Positions 1 through 9,035 of a stretch of DNA of 40,761 nt are shown here, piece by piece. The position numbers and the translations under genes were made by a program. This DNA comes from Bacteroides sp. An322 (GTDB lineage Bacteria > Bacteroidota > Bacteroidia > Bacteroidales > Bacteroidaceae), in assembly GCF_002161765.1 (NCBI RefSeq), contig NZ_NFIN01000028.1:1-40761 (forward strand), written 5' to 3'. Position 1 is the first letter of the stretch. The number at the start of each line of letters is the position of its first letter. A model generated the notes under the pieces. That model was not told where the DNA came from. It did no database searches and saw only the letters and a program-made list of their open reading frames with translations.

Positions 1-33
1 TTGTTAGATTTGTTAGATTTGTTAGATTTGTTG
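1..33. repeat. 9-bp tandem repeat (TTGTTAGAT)
   Basis: The window opens with about three and a half head-to-tail copies of the 9-base unit TTGTTAGAT. It probably continues to the left of the window. Two similar units recur at about 40398-40418 in the same orientation, next to the other copy of the 79-bp promoter repeat. No coding function is visible. Confidence 0.7.
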
Positions 34-117
34 TTTTAGTGATTAGTTGATAATTGGTTGTTATAAGCTATTGATTATCAATGTCTATATGCAATTATCT
101 TCCCAATCGCATGTTTA

Positions 118-196
118 TTAACAGATTTTCACGCCTTAGCGATACCCGATTTTTGGCGGACGGAGGAGAATGGCGTACCTTTGCAATATGGAAATT
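118..196 (+). repeat. 79-bp dispersed promoter repeat, copy A
   Basis: This 79-bp block matches the reverse complement of 40034-40112 at 73 of 79 positions. It contains a full Bacteroidetes-type promoter: TTTG at 152-155, a 20-base spacer, and TACCTTTG at 176-183, reading rightwards towards the smalltalk gene at 343. The two longest identical stretches (27 and 22 bases) cover exactly the promoter elements. I infer a dispersed promoter-bearing repeat, perhaps the leader of a multicopy gene cassette that has lost its first gene here. Confidence 0.75.
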
Positions 197-231
197 TTCA
201 ATTTACCAACCATTGTCATGCTGAACTAACA

Positions 232-316
232 CTGTAGGGGCAGGGTTCGCCTGCCCGGATACGCCCACAGATGCATACGCGGATGTATTCAGGGCGGGCA
301 GACCCCGCCCCTACAG
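232..316. repeat. GC-rich palindromic dispersed element (REP/MITE-like)
   Basis: The ends CTGTAGGGGC and GCCCCTACAG are exact reverse complements, and the inner arms (GGGTTCGCCTGCCCG against CGGGCAGACCCC) also pair. The element is far richer in G+C than its surroundings. It sits inside the likely 5' untranslated region between the promoter at 152-183 and the start codon at 343, so it would fold in that mRNA. Elements that start TGTAGGGGC are common intergenic repeats in many bacteria, as I recall. Confidence 0.75.
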
Positions 317-342
317 GTTTAACTACTAAACTTTACTGAACT

Positions 343-444
343 ATGGAAAACAAGAAGAAAAACATTTGGGGGATTATTATCCAAACGCTGATTACTATCT
401 TGACCGCCATCGGGACTTCATTAGGAGTCACTTCGTGCTTGTAA
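343..444 (+). CDS. smalltalk-family microprotein (33 aa)
   Basis: The 33-codon frame starts MENKKKNIWG and ends GVTSCL. It has a short basic N-terminus followed by a hydrophobic segment (about residues 8-31, rich in I, L and T) with the closing S-C pair. This matches what I remember of the Bacteroidales 'smalltalk protein' family, tiny proteins of unknown function usually found with HU-like DNA-binding and N-acetylmuramoyl-L-alanine amidase genes. Neither partner is present here, so this looks like a solo or remnant copy. It is probably a membrane peptide. The promoter at 152-183 reads into it, with a GC-rich hairpin between. It converges on the next gene, 9 bases away. Confidence 0.75.
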   Translation: MENKKKNIWGIIIQTLITILTAIGTSLGVTSCL

Positions 445-453
445 GAAATTTTC

Positions 454-1038
454 CTACAATTCGTCAGCACGGATGCCTAACGCCTGAAGGACGGCGAAGC
501 CTAACATCTCGAAAGCGTATTTCCCTTGGTAAACGGGAGGGTTCATGCCGAACACGGTCACGCCTTCTTTGCCCTCCCCTACCTTATTTATATAGGAAGC
601 CAACCGCTCCCCGTATCCGTCTTCATCGGGGACGGCTATCACCCGCCGCACTTCCTTCGACTCGCCTAACAATTGGAACGACTCGAGGAACAAATCTTCG
701 CGCGTGGCGAAACCCGAAGGCTGGAAAGCGTACAGGGAAAATTCGCCTAACTGGCTCTTGAAAGCCGTGGCGTGAAGCTCTTTCTCTAAATCGGAAGGGT
801 CGCAAAACGAGAAACGCTTATCCGCCTCATCGTAGATGAAAATGACTTGAACCTTATTCTCGCCCAAAGGAACTCCGGCATCCAGCGCAAGGCATTCCAA
901 AAGGACAGCCAAATGGGCTTTAGGCAATTCACGCTTGACAAGCGGGGCGAAATGTTCGGTCAAATCTGTTCCTACACGTTCCAAATAGGTTGCGTCGACC
1001 AGCATCACGACGGGTTCAAAAGGTATTTTCTTTTCCAT
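454..1038 (-). CDS. conserved hypothetical protein, possible NYN/PIN-like fold
   Basis: The product is a 194-residue soluble protein starting MEKKIPFEPVV, with no signal peptide or membrane segment. I recognise it as a Bacteroidales conserved hypothetical but cannot name a function. The N-terminal strand with V-V-M-L-V-D-A (about residues 10-16) and the later V-I-A-V-P-D-E-D-G-Y-G segment (about 133-143) resemble the acidic strand ends of NYN/PIN-type nucleases; this is only an inference. It is transcribed divergently from clpB with about 200 bases between the starts, and converges on the smalltalk gene. The first ATG, 6 residues before the hydrophobic strand, is the natural start. Confidence 0.6.
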   Translation of the reverse strand: MEKKIPFEPVVMLVDATYLERVGTDLTEHFAPLVKRELPKAHLAVLLECLALDAGVPLGENKVQVIFIYDEADKRFSFCDPSDLEKELHATAFKSQLGEFSLYAFQPSGFATREDLFLESFQLLGESKEVRRVIAVPDEDGYGERLASYINKVGEGKEGVTVFGMNPPVYQGKYAFEMLGFAVLQALGIRADEL

Positions 1039-1240
1039 ATCAATCTATATCTATCTGTTTTCGGGATAAAGATACGAAAACTTTACTGACAATTTGTACA
1101 TGCATCGGACATTCTTGCAGATTTATTTTCTAACCTACTGACATTTAGGCAGATATACATCCATTTTCTTGCGTGGCAAACTATTTGAAGAAGATTAGGC
1201 GTAATCACTTAACCAAGAAATTAAGAAAGGAGAATACGAT

Positions 1241-3829
1241 ATGAACTTTAACAACTTTACAATCAAATCGCAAGAGGCTGTGCAGGAAGCGGTCAATCTG
1301 GTACAGAGCCGCGGACAGCAAGCCATCGAGCCGGAACATTTGATGACGGGGGTGCTGAAGGTGGGCGAAAATGTAACCAACTTTATTTTCCAGAAACTCG
1401 GCGTCAACGGCCAGCAAATCGCTACGGTGCTCGACAGGCAGATAGCTTCCTTGCCCAAGGTATCGGGAGGGGAACCCTACCTGAGCCGTGAAGCGAACGA
1501 AGTGTTGCAGAAAGCCGTAGACTACTCGAAGGAAGTGGGTGACGAATACGTGTCGCTGGAAGCCATCCTCTTGGCGTTGCTCAACGTGAAGAGCACTGTC
1601 TCGACAATATTGAAAGACGCGGGCATGACCGACAAGGAATTGCGTGCCGCTATCAACGAATTGCGCCAGGGACAGAACGTCACTTCGCAATCGAGCGAAG
1701 ACACCTACCAGTCGCTCGGCAAGTATGCTATCAACCTGATTGAGGCAGCCCGCAACGGCAAGCTCGACCCCGTAATCGGACGTGACGAGGAAATCCGCCG
1801 GGTGCTTCAGATATTGAGCCGGCGTACGAAGAACAACCCGATTCTGATCGGTGAGCCGGGTACGGGTAAGACCGCCATTGTAGAAGGATTGGCACAACGT
1901 ATCTTGCGCGGCGATGTGCCCGAAAACCTGAAGAACAAGCAACTCTATTCCTTGGATATGGGTGCGCTGATAGCAGGAGCCAAGTACAAAGGCGAGTTCG
2001 AGGAACGTCTGAAATCGGTCATCAACGAGGTGAAGAAGTCGGAAGGCAACATCATCCTCTTCATCGATGAAATCCATACGTTGGTAGGCGCAGGCAAGGG
2101 CGAAGGCGCGATGGATGCAGCCAATATCCTGAAACCGGCATTGGCGCGGGGAGAGCTTCGGAGCATCGGCGCCACCACCCTCGACGAATACCAGAAGTAT
2201 TTCGAGAAGGACAAGGCACTGGAACGCCGGTTCCAGACCGTCATGGTGGACGAACCGGACACGGCAAGCTCTATCTCCATTCTGCGTGGCCTGAAGGAGC
2301 GTTACGAGAACCATCACCAAGTGCGTATCAAAGACGAAGCCATCATCGCCGCCGTGGAATTGAGCAACCGGTACATCACCGACCGTTTCTTGCCCGATAA
2401 AGCCATCGACCTGATGGATGAAGCCGCGGCTAAGTTGAGAATGGAACGCGACTCGCTTCCCGAAGAACTGGACGAAATAGAACGCCGGTTGAAACAATTG
2501 GAAATCGAGCGTGAAGCCATCAAGCGGGAAAAAGACGAAGCCAAACTCGCCCAGCTAAACAAGGAGATAGCCGAACTGAAGGAACAGGAGACTTCGTACA
2601 AAGCCAAATGGCAGAGCGAAAAGGAACTGGTGAACAAGATTCAGCAGAACAAGAAGGAAATCGAGCAACTGAAGTTCGAAGCCGACCGAGCCGAACGCGA
2701 GGGCGACTATGGCAAGGTAGCCGAAATCCGATACGGGAAATTGCAGGCGTTGGAAAACGAAATCAAGAGCATCCAAGAAGACCTGAAGAGAAAGCAGGGC
2801 GATAATGCGATGATTAAGGAAGAAGTGACCGCCGAAGACATCGCCGATGTGGTATCGCGCTGGACGGGCATACCCGTAAGCAAGATGCTGCAAAGCGAGC
2901 GCGACAAGCTGCTTCACTTGGAAGACGAACTGCACAAGCGGGTGATCGGACAAGACGAAGCCATCGAAGCCGTAGCGGATGCCGTGCGCCGGAGCCGTGC
3001 GGGATTGCAAGACCCGAAACGCCCTATCGGTTCGTTCATCTTCCTCGGTACGACGGGTGTAGGTAAGACCGAGCTGGCGAAAGCTTTGGCGGAATACCTG
3101 TTTGATGATGAATCCTTGATGACGCGTATCGACATGAGCGAGTATCAGGAAAAGCATACCGTCTCCCGTCTGATTGGAGCGCCTCCGGGCTACGTAGGCT
3201 ATGATGAAGGCGGACAATTGACCGAAGCCGTGCGGCGGAAACCGTATTCGGTGGTGCTCTTCGATGAAATCGAGAAGGCACACCCCGACGTGTTCAACAT
3301 CCTGCTTCAGGTATTGGACGACGGACGGCTGACCGATAACAAGGGACGTACGGTGAACTTCAAGAACACCATCATCATCATGACCTCCAACTTGGGAAGC
3401 TCGTACATACAGAGCCAGTTTGAAAAGATTGACGAGCGGAACCATGACCAAATCGTAGAGGAAACCAAGAAGGAAGTGATGGAGATGCTGAAGAAGACCA
3501 TCCGTCCGGAGTTCTTGAACCGTATCGATGAAATCATCATGTTCCAGCCGTTGGATAAAGACCAAATCAAGCAGATTGTGCGCTTGCAAATCAACGGCAT
3601 CCAGAAGATGTTGGCGGATAACGGCGTAACGCTTCAGATGACCGATGAAGCCATCGAGTTCCTTGCCACGGCAGGATTCGACCCTGAGTTCGGCGCGCGT
3701 CCGGTAAAACGTGCTATCCAGCGTTACCTGCTCAATGACTTGTCGAAGAAACTCTTGGCTCAGGAAGTGGACCGCACGAAACCGATTGTGGTAGAACGCA
3801 GTGCCGACGGGCTGAAGTTCCGAAACTAA
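1241..3829 (+). CDS. clpB: ATP-dependent disaggregase ClpB
   Basis: ClpB is a hexameric AAA+ chaperone of the cytoplasm that pulls proteins out of aggregates together with DnaK/DnaJ/GrpE. The 862-residue length is typical. A Clp N-terminal double repeat covers about residues 1-150. The first AAA+ domain has Walker A GEPGTGKT near 204-211 and Walker B ILFIDEIH near 272-279. A long charged coiled-coil middle domain lies at about 400-530, which separates ClpB from ClpA. The second AAA+ domain has GTTGVGKT near 603-610 and [11 protein letters not shown] near 671. AGGAG-like bases lie 10 bases before the ATG. An imperfect palindrome (CTGACATTTAGGCAG, 1138-1152) lies upstream and may be regulatory, but I could not tie it to a known heat-shock site. 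Confidence 0.97.
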   Translation: MNFNNFTIKSQEAVQEAVNLVQSRGQQAIEPEHLMTGVLKVGENVTNFIFQKLGVNGQQIATVLDRQIASLPKVSGGEPYLSREANEVLQKAVDYSKEVGDEYVSLEAILLALLNVKSTVSTILKDAGMTDKELRAAINELRQGQNVTSQSSEDTYQSLGKYAINLIEAARNGKLDPVIGRDEEIRRVLQILSRRTKNNPILIGEPGTGKTAIVEGLAQRILRGDVPENLKNKQLYSLDMGALIAGAKYKGEFEERLKSVINEVKKSEGNIILFIDEIHTLVGAGKGEGAMDAANILKPALARGELRSIGATTLDEYQKYFEKDKALERRFQTVMVDEPDTASSISILRGLKERYENHHQVRIKDEAIIAAVELSNRYITDRFLPDKAIDLMDEAAAKLRMERDSLPEELDEIERRLKQLEIEREAIKREKDEAKLAQLNKEIAELKEQETSYKAKWQSEKELVNKIQQNKKEIEQLKFEADRAEREGDYGKVAEIRYGKLQALENEIKSIQEDLKRKQGDNAMIKEEVTAEDIADVVSRWTGIPVSKMLQSERDKLLHLEDELHKRVIGQDEAIEAVADAVRRSRAGLQDPKRPIGSFIFLGTTGVGKTELAKALAEYLFDDESLMTRIDMSEYQEKHTVSRLIGAPPGYVGYDEGGQLTEAVRRKPYSVVLFDEIEKAHPDVFNILLQVLDDGRLTDNKGRTVNFKNTIIIMTSNLGSSYIQSQFEKIDERNHDQIVEETKKEVMEMLKKTIRPEFLNRIDEIIMFQPLDKDQIKQIVRLQINGIQKMLADNGVTLQMTDEAIEFLATAGFDPEFGARPVKRAIQRYLLNDLSKKLLAQEVDRTKPIVVERSADGLKFRN

Positions 3830-3853
3830 GCTAATCGCACAATAGCACACATA

Positions 3854-3935
3854 AATGTCATCCTGAACATCGTGAAGGATCTCGAAAGCACAAGCTGATG
3901 CACACGAGATTCTTCACTTCGTTCAGAATGACATT
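3854..3935. repeat. long palindromic dispersed repeat after clpB
   Basis: Two 31-base arms (3854-3884 and 3905-3935) pair with five mismatches, several of them G-U compatible, around a 20-base loop. The arms read AATGTCATCCTGAAC outward-in and GTTCAGAATGACATT at the far end. This is the widely dispersed intergenic hairpin family in which 'GTCATTCTGAACGAAGTGAAG' type sequence recurs. It has no T-tract typical of a terminator, but lies between clpB and a converging small gene and could still protect or end transcripts. Confidence 0.8.
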
Positions 3936-3946
3936 ACTTTTTGAGA

Positions 3947-4066
3947 CTAATGTCCGAACCGATAAAGACTACATCCTAAATAAAACAAATAAATCCCTGC
4001 TACGAGCACCATTCCGACTACCACCAGCCATGGTTTGGGTTTTCCTATAAAAATGCCTGTTTCCAT
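3947..4066 (-). CDS. small single-pass membrane protein (39 aa)
   Basis: A 39-codon frame starts METGIFIGKPKP and ends YRFGH. Residues about 13-31 form one hydrophobic helix (WLVVVGMVLVAGIYLFYL), flanked by a lysine-containing N-terminus and a positive C-terminus. A purine-rich GGAG lies 4 bases before the ATG, and a TATTTTTG promoter-like box lies upstream on the same strand (about 4084-4091). It is divergent from mltG and convergent with clpB. The membrane topology, ribosome site and promoter box make it credible, though I know no function for it. Confidence 0.6.
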   Translation of the reverse strand: METGIFIGKPKPWLVVVGMVLVAGIYLFYLGCSLYRFGH

Positions 4067-4139
4067 ATCTCCACTTTCTTTTTTGCAAAAATAAACACGG
4101 GATATATCAAATTCATTTCAAACAGATGACAATCCTGCA

Positions 4140-4171
4140 CTTGCATAATGAAAAGAAATACACTATCTTTG
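4140..4171 (+). promoter_or_regulatory. promoter of mltG
   Basis: CTTG at 4140-4143 and TATCTTTG at 4164-4171 are separated by 20 bases, the spacing of Bacteroidetes housekeeping promoters. The predicted start point is near 4178, leaving a leader of roughly 20 bases before the ATG. Confidence 0.7.
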
Positions 4172-4196
4172 TCCCAAACTTGGACTGAAACACAAC

Positions 4197-5222
4197 ATGA
4201 AAAAGAAAACCCTGCTTATCACTTTCGGCATCCTGCTCGTTCTTGCGGCATCGGGTGCAGTTATTGCATACACTTGCATCCTCAACCGCCCGCTTCAGAT
4301 AGAAAACAACACCTTCATATACATAGACAACGATGACAATATAGACTCGGTATACTATAAGCTGGAAAAAGAACTGCAAGCTTCCAGCACAACCGGATTC
4401 CGCCTGCTTGCCTCATACAGCCATTATGCCGACCATATCCATACGGGAGCTTATCGTTTCGGTCCTCAAGAGCGAACTTGGCATATATTCAAACGCTTGC
4501 AAGCAGGAGTCCAAACGCCTGTAAAGCTTACGATACCCAGTGTACGGACTATCGGAAAACTATGCAAGACCGTATCCCGGCAAATTATGGCAGACTCAGC
4601 CGATATAGCCCGGCTATTGAACGACAGTACGTATTGTGCCACGTTAGGCTATAATGCCTATACACTTCCAGCATTGTTTATTCCCAACACATACGAAGTA
4701 TATTGGAACATGGATGCCAACGGATTCATAACCCGTATGCAAAAAGAACATAAACGGTTTTGGAATGAAAAACGCATGAATCAAGCCAAAGCCATCGGAC
4801 TTACCCCTACAGAAGTCAGCACATTGGCATCCATTGTGGAAGAAGAGACTGCCAACAACGCAGAAAAACCCGTTGTAGCAGGGCTTTATATCAACCGCCT
4901 GCACCGGAATATGTTGCTTCAAGCCGACCCGACCGTAAAATTCGGACTTCAAGCATTTGATTTACGCCGAATCCTCAACAAACATCTGGAAAGCGACAGT
5001 CCATACAACACCTATAAACATGCCGGACTTCCTCCCGGCCCCATCCGCATCCCCAGCATCCAGGGGCTGGAAAGCGTATTAAATTACACGCACCATGATT
5101 ATTTGTACATGTGCGCAAAAGAAGATTTCTCAGGCACTCACAACTTTGCCCGCACCTTAAACCAACACCTTGCCAATGCCCGCCGCTATCAGCAAGCTTT
5201 AAACCAGAAAAATATCCGATAA
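4197..5222 (+). CDS. mltG: endolytic murein transglycosylase MltG
   Basis: MltG cuts nascent glycan strands in the inner-membrane-facing periplasm and so sets peptidoglycan chain length. The 341-residue protein begins with a lysine-rich stretch and a hydrophobic anchor at about residues 5-25. The YceG domain follows. The active-site motif LASIVEEETAN places the catalytic glutamate at about residue 215. The later LLQADPTVKFGL and GLPPGPIRIPS stretches are family signatures. It stands as a single gene with its own promoter, and transketolase follows after about 100 bases with a separate promoter. Confidence 0.93.
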   Translation: MKKKTLLITFGILLVLAASGAVIAYTCILNRPLQIENNTFIYIDNDDNIDSVYYKLEKELQASSTTGFRLLASYSHYADHIHTGAYRFGPQERTWHIFKRLQAGVQTPVKLTIPSVRTIGKLCKTVSRQIMADSADIARLLNDSTYCATLGYNAYTLPALFIPNTYEVYWNMDANGFITRMQKEHKRFWNEKRMNQAKAIGLTPTEVSTLASIVEEETANNAEKPVVAGLYINRLHRNMLLQADPTVKFGLQAFDLRRILNKHLESDSPYNTYKHAGLPPGPIRIPSIQGLESVLNYTHHDYLYMCAKEDFSGTHNFARTLNQHLANARRYQQALNQKNIR

Positions 5223-5296
5223 AGACAAGATAAAAAAATTTTTAATATAAACGCATGAAAATTGCGTCTGAATATTTATTCTTCCAAGATTTTCTT

Positions 5297-5304
5297 TATC
5301 TTTG
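5297..5304 (+). promoter_or_regulatory. -7 box of the transketolase operon
   Basis: TATCTTTG lies 22 bases before the ATG at 5326. Its final TTG could be misread as an upstream start codon in the transketolase frame, but as promoter DNA it would not be inside the mRNA. No good -33 element is visible 20 bases upstream. Confidence 0.6.
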
Positions 5305-5325
5305 CAAAAACTAATATATCCAATA

Positions 5326-7338
5326 ATGAAAAACAGTAAAGAACTTATGAACCGTGCAGCCGATAACATCCGTATCTTGGCTGCTTCAATGGTAGAAAAA
5401 GCAAAATCCGGACACCCGGGTGGTGCAATGGGTGGTGCAGACTTTGTAAATGTACTTTTCTCGGAATTTTTAGTTTATGACCCCGAAAATCCTCGTTGGG
5501 AAGGTAGAGACCGTTTCTTCCTTGATCCGGGACACATGTCGCCAATGCTGTATTCAATACTGTCATTGACCGGCAAATTTACAATGGATGAACTGCAACA
5601 ATTCCGTCAATGGGGAAGCCCGACTCCGGGACACCCAGAAGTAGACGTAATGAGAGGCATCGAAAACACTTCGGGCCCGTTAGGTCAAGGACATACCTTT
5701 GCCGTAGGTGCCGCCATTGCCGCTAAATTCTTGAAAGCTCGCTTGGGCGATGTAATGAGCCAAACCATTTATGCATACATCTCAGACGGCGGTGTACAAG
5801 AAGAAATCTCACAAGGTGCCGGACGTATTGCCGGACACTTGGGACTGGACAACCTGATTATGTTCTACGATTCAAACGACATCCAATTGTCTACTGAATG
5901 TAAAGACGTAACCGATGAAGACGTTGCCAAGAAATACGAAGCTTGGGGCTGGAAAGTCATCACTATCAACGGAAACGATGCCGATGAAATCCGTGCCGCT
6001 CTGACCGAAGCAAAAGCTGTTACAGGCCAGCCGACTTTGATTATCGGTAAGACCATCATGGGTAAAGGCGCACGCAAGGCGGACAATAGCAGCTATGAGC
6101 ACAACTGCGCTACACACGGTGCTCCTCTTGGCGGTGACGCATATACCAATACGATTAAGAATTTGGGAGGTGACCCTGAAAACCCGTTCCAAATCTTCCC
6201 GGATGTAGCAGAACTCTACGCAAAACGCCGCGAAGAATTGAAAGCTATCGTAAGCGAACGCTATGCGGCTAAAGCTGAATGGGCGAAAGCCAACCCCGAA
6301 TTAGCGGCTAAAATGGAATGCTGGTTCTCTGGCAAGGCACCGCAAGTAAATTGGGAAGCTATCCAGCAAAAAGCAGGTTCGGCAACACGTGCCGCTTCGG
6401 CTACCGTACTCGGCGCATTGGCAGAACAAGTGGAAAACATGATTTGCGCATCTGCCGACTTGTCTAATTCAGACAAGACTGACGGATTCTTGAAAAAGAC
6501 TCATGCATTCACGAAAGATGATTTCAGCGGTGCATTCTTCCAAGCTGGTGTAGCCGAATTGACCATGGCATGCTGCTGCATCGGTATGGCATTGCACGGT
6601 GGCGTTATCCCCGCATGCGGTACTTTCTTCGTATTCTCTGATTACATGAAACCAGCCGTACGTATGGCAGCCCTGATGGAAATGCCCGTGAAGTTCATTT
6701 GGACACATGACGCATTCCGCGTAGGCGAAGACGGCCCTACTCACGAACCGGTAGAACAAGAAGCACAAATCCGCTTGATGGAAAAACTGAAAAACCACAA
6801 GGGACACAACTCGATGTTGGTTCTCCGTCCGGCAGATTGCGAAGAGACCACTCAAGCATGGAAATTGGCAATGGAAAACACCACCACTCCTACCGCTTTG
6901 ATTCTCTCTCGCCAGAACATCGCCAACCTGCCCGAAGGCAATGACTATACTCAAACCGCTAAAGGTGCTTACATCGTAGCCGGTTCAGACGAAAATCCGG
7001 ATGTAATCCTCTTGGCATCAGGTTCGGAAGTATCTACTTTGGTAGCCGGTACAGAATTGTTACGTAAAGACGGAATCAAAGTACGCATCGTTTCTGTTCC
7101 GTCGGAAGGCTTGTTCCGTAGCCAAAGCAAAGAATATCAAGAAAGCGTGCTTCCTGCCGGAGTAAAGAAATTCGGTCTGACCGCCGGACTTCCTGTAAAC
7201 TTGCTCGGATTGGTAGGAACAGAAGGAAAGATCTGGGGATTGGAGTCATTCGGTTTCTCTGCTCCATACAAAGTATTGGACGAAAAATTAGGCTTCACCG
7301 CAGAAAACGTGTACAACCAAGTAAAAGCCATGCTCTGA
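5326..7338 (+). CDS. tkt: transketolase
   Basis: Transketolase is a thiamine-diphosphate enzyme that moves two-carbon units between sugar phosphates in the non-oxidative pentose phosphate pathway. From the ATG at 5326 the protein has 670 residues, normal for a full-length single-chain enzyme. Visible family segments are SGHPGGAMGG near the N-terminus, GPLGQGHTFAVGAA, and the cofactor region ISDGGVQEE through FYDSND. The pyrimidine domain carries GEDGPTHEPVEQ, and a C-terminal domain follows. An in-frame TTG at 5302 would add eight residues but overlaps the promoter box, so I chose 5326. rpiB follows one base after the stop, so the two form an operon joining adjacent pathway steps. Confidence 0.96.
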   Translation: MKNSKELMNRAADNIRILAASMVEKAKSGHPGGAMGGADFVNVLFSEFLVYDPENPRWEGRDRFFLDPGHMSPMLYSILSLTGKFTMDELQQFRQWGSPTPGHPEVDVMRGIENTSGPLGQGHTFAVGAAIAAKFLKARLGDVMSQTIYAYISDGGVQEEISQGAGRIAGHLGLDNLIMFYDSNDIQLSTECKDVTDEDVAKKYEAWGWKVITINGNDADEIRAALTEAKAVTGQPTLIIGKTIMGKGARKADNSSYEHNCATHGAPLGGDAYTNTIKNLGGDPENPFQIFPDVAELYAKRREELKAIVSERYAAKAEWAKANPELAAKMECWFSGKAPQVNWEAIQQKAGSATRAASATVLGALAEQVENMICASADLSNSDKTDGFLKKTHAFTKDDFSGAFFQAGVAELTMACCCIGMALHGGVIPACGTFFVFSDYMKPAVRMAALMEMPVKFIWTHDAFRVGEDGPTHEPVEQEAQIRLMEKLKNHKGHNSMLVLRPADCEETTQAWKLAMENTTTPTALILSRQNIANLPEGNDYTQTAKGAYIVAGSDENPDVILLASGSEVSTLVAGTELLRKDGIKVRIVSVPSEGLFRSQSKEYQESVLPAGVKKFGLTAGLPVNLLGLVGTEGKIWGLESFGFSAPYKVLDEKLGFTAENVYNQVKAML

Positions 7339-7339
7339 T

Positions 7340-7774
7340 ATGAAACCGATAGGATTGGCTTCCGACCATGCAGGCTTCGAATTGAAGCAATATGTAAAGC
7401 AATGGCTTGAAGCAAAAGGTTGGGAATACAAAGACTTCGGCACCTATACCGCCGAAAGTTGCGATTATGCGGACTTCGCTCATCCCTTGGCACTTGCCGT
7501 AGAAGCGGGCGAATGCTATCCGGGTATCGCTATCTGCGGAAGCGGAGAAGGCATCAGCATGACCCTGAACAAACACCAGGGCATACGCGCCGCACTTTGC
7601 TGGATTCCCGAAATTTCCCACTTGGCACGCCAACATAACGATGCCAATGTATTAGTCATGCCGGGACGCTTCATTGATAACGAAATGGCAGATAAAATCA
7701 TGACTGAATTCTTCAATACAGAATTCGAAGGAGGACGTCACCAGAAACGCATTGATAAGATGCCGGTACGTTAA
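7340..7774 (+). CDS. rpiB: ribose-5-phosphate isomerase B
   Basis: RpiB interconverts ribose 5-phosphate and ribulose 5-phosphate. The 144-residue length is typical of the RpiB/LacA fold. The N-terminal ASDHAGFELK motif binds the substrate phosphate side. The catalytic cysteine is C66 in ICGSGEGISM, followed by NKHQGIRAALC. The start ATG lies one base after the transketolase stop, so the genes are almost certainly co-transcribed and translationally coupled, supplying both the isomerase and the transferase of the non-oxidative pentose phosphate branch. Confidence 0.95.
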   Translation: MKPIGLASDHAGFELKQYVKQWLEAKGWEYKDFGTYTAESCDYADFAHPLALAVEAGECYPGIAICGSGEGISMTLNKHQGIRAALCWIPEISHLARQHNDANVLVMPGRFIDNEMADKIMTEFFNTEFEGGRHQKRIDKMPVR

Positions 7775-7800
7775 TACTGGCAGATTTTCTATCCGAATAT

Positions 7801-7861
7801 AAAGACACAAAGACACTGAGTTTATGGATTGCAAAATCCGTCTCGGTGTCTTTGTGTTTTT
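7801..7861. repeat. palindromic repeat after rpiB (ACACAAAGACAC type)
   Basis: Arms at 7801-7820 and 7842-7861 pair over 20 bases with about two mismatches. The right arm ends in a run of T residues, so it may also end the tkt-rpiB transcript. Related arms made of 'acacaaagacac' words occur after pyrH (34616-34695), suggesting a family. Confidence 0.75.
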
Positions 7862-7936
7862 TGTACTTTTCAAGAATTCTGATAGGCTTTTTGTATTATT
7901 TAGGGCAGAAGTCAAACGTATTTTCCTTTTTCTTCC

Positions 7937-7944
7937 TATATTTG
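7937..7944 (+). promoter_or_regulatory. -7 box of the DUF4468 gene
   Basis: TATATTTG lies 32 bases before the ATG at 7977. The upstream -33 region is not convincing. Confidence 0.5.
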
Positions 7945-7976
7945 CTCTCCATAATAATCAATCAAATCATAACATC

Positions 7977-9026
7977 ATGAAAAAACTATTGCTCATCCTT
8001 ATGATATGTTTGCCCCTAACCGGCATGGCTAAGGATAAAAAAGACAATTCAGACCCGAAATATTTAGCGGGTGCCATTACGATGACCGACGGAAGAGTCA
8101 CATTCAAAAAACAAATCAAAACGCCTGGACTATCCCAAACTGACATTTACAACCAGTTATTGGAATGGGCAAAAAAACGTTTTACACCTGAAGGAAAACT
8201 AAACAGTTTTGTTGCCTATACCGATGAAGAAAAAGGAGAAATAGCTGTATCTGCTGAAGAATATATCGTCTTTTCTTCTTCAGCCTTATCTCTAGACCGT
8301 ACACGCATTTACTACCAGTTCCTGATTTATGCCCAAGACGGTCTATGCAATATCGAGATGACCCGAATCCGATATTGGTATGATGAAGCACGTGACGGAG
8401 GCGAAAAATATACTGCAGAAGAATGGATTACCGATGACATGGCACTGAATAGAAAACAGACCAAACTGGCTCCTATCTGCGGAAAATTCAGACGCGAAAC
8501 CATAGACTTGAAAGATCAATTATTCCAACAAGTCGCTGACGCTTTAGGACAAAAATTATTGGATAATAATGCTTCCCCCACCCAACCAATAGCACAGGCA
8601 ACTCCTCAAGCAACACCTATATCTGCAACGGGCGAATTGAAAGAGGTAAACATTGAACGGATTCCTTCGAACTTAAACGAACTAACAGCACAAGGACGTA
8701 TCACTTTAACAGCTGAAAATGGAGAAACTATTGATATAAAGTCCGAGAGCTGGAATGGATTCGGTAAAATGTTCAATAAGGATGTTGCATATATCCTTAT
8801 CGACCAAAGCCGTATAGCAGCTACAGCCCTCATGGAACAAAGCAATACTTACACGGTTTCATTCTATTTCAATCAAAATTCCCAACCGGCAATTGTCATT
8901 ACTTGCAAAAAAGCAATGGCACAAAAAATGACTGCGGAAGAATTGAAATCATTGAATCAGAATGTAGATACATCCAAACAATATACCATGTATATTGGTG
9001 AAATTACCAAAACTGAAATACGATAA
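7977..9026 (+). CDS. secreted DUF4468 domain protein
   Basis: From the ATG at 7977 the protein has 349 residues, beginning with a clear signal peptide (MKKLLLILMICLPLTGMA, cut near residue 18). An N-terminal region with V-T-F-K-K-Q-I-K and L-S-Q-T-D-I-Y-N-Q-L-L-E-W-A matches the DUF4468 domain as I remember it, a TBP-like fold common in Bacteroidales secreted proteins. A second half after about residue 205, behind a Q/A/T/P-rich linker, is a separate domain I cannot name. A longer frame reaches back to 7824 but crosses the promoter box and a repeat, so the signal-peptide ATG is preferred. The gene ends at a strong two-way hairpin. No enzymatic role can be stated. Confidence 0.8.
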   Translation: MKKLLLILMICLPLTGMAKDKKDNSDPKYLAGAITMTDGRVTFKKQIKTPGLSQTDIYNQLLEWAKKRFTPEGKLNSFVAYTDEEKGEIAVSAEEYIVFSSSALSLDRTRIYYQFLIYAQDGLCNIEMTRIRYWYDEARDGGEKYTAEEWITDDMALNRKQTKLAPICGKFRRETIDLKDQLFQQVADALGQKLLDNNASPTQPIAQATPQATPISATGELKEVNIERIPSNLNELTAQGRITLTAENGETIDIKSESWNGFGKMFNKDVAYILIDQSRIAATALMEQSNTYTVSFYFNQNSQPAIVITCKKAMAQKMTAEELKSLNQNVDTSKQYTMYIGEITKTEIR

Positions 9027-9035
9027 TATATTGAG

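Noticed and set aside
366..761. A 131-codon plus-strand frame at the left end
   Set aside because: It overlaps the smalltalk gene and runs antisense to the protein at 454-1038; the residues are R/P/T-rich noise.
1205..3850. Two long open frames of about 430 codons on the strand opposite clpB
   Set aside because: They mirror the clpB codon pattern, have no recognisable motifs and no start signals, and clpB is unmistakable.
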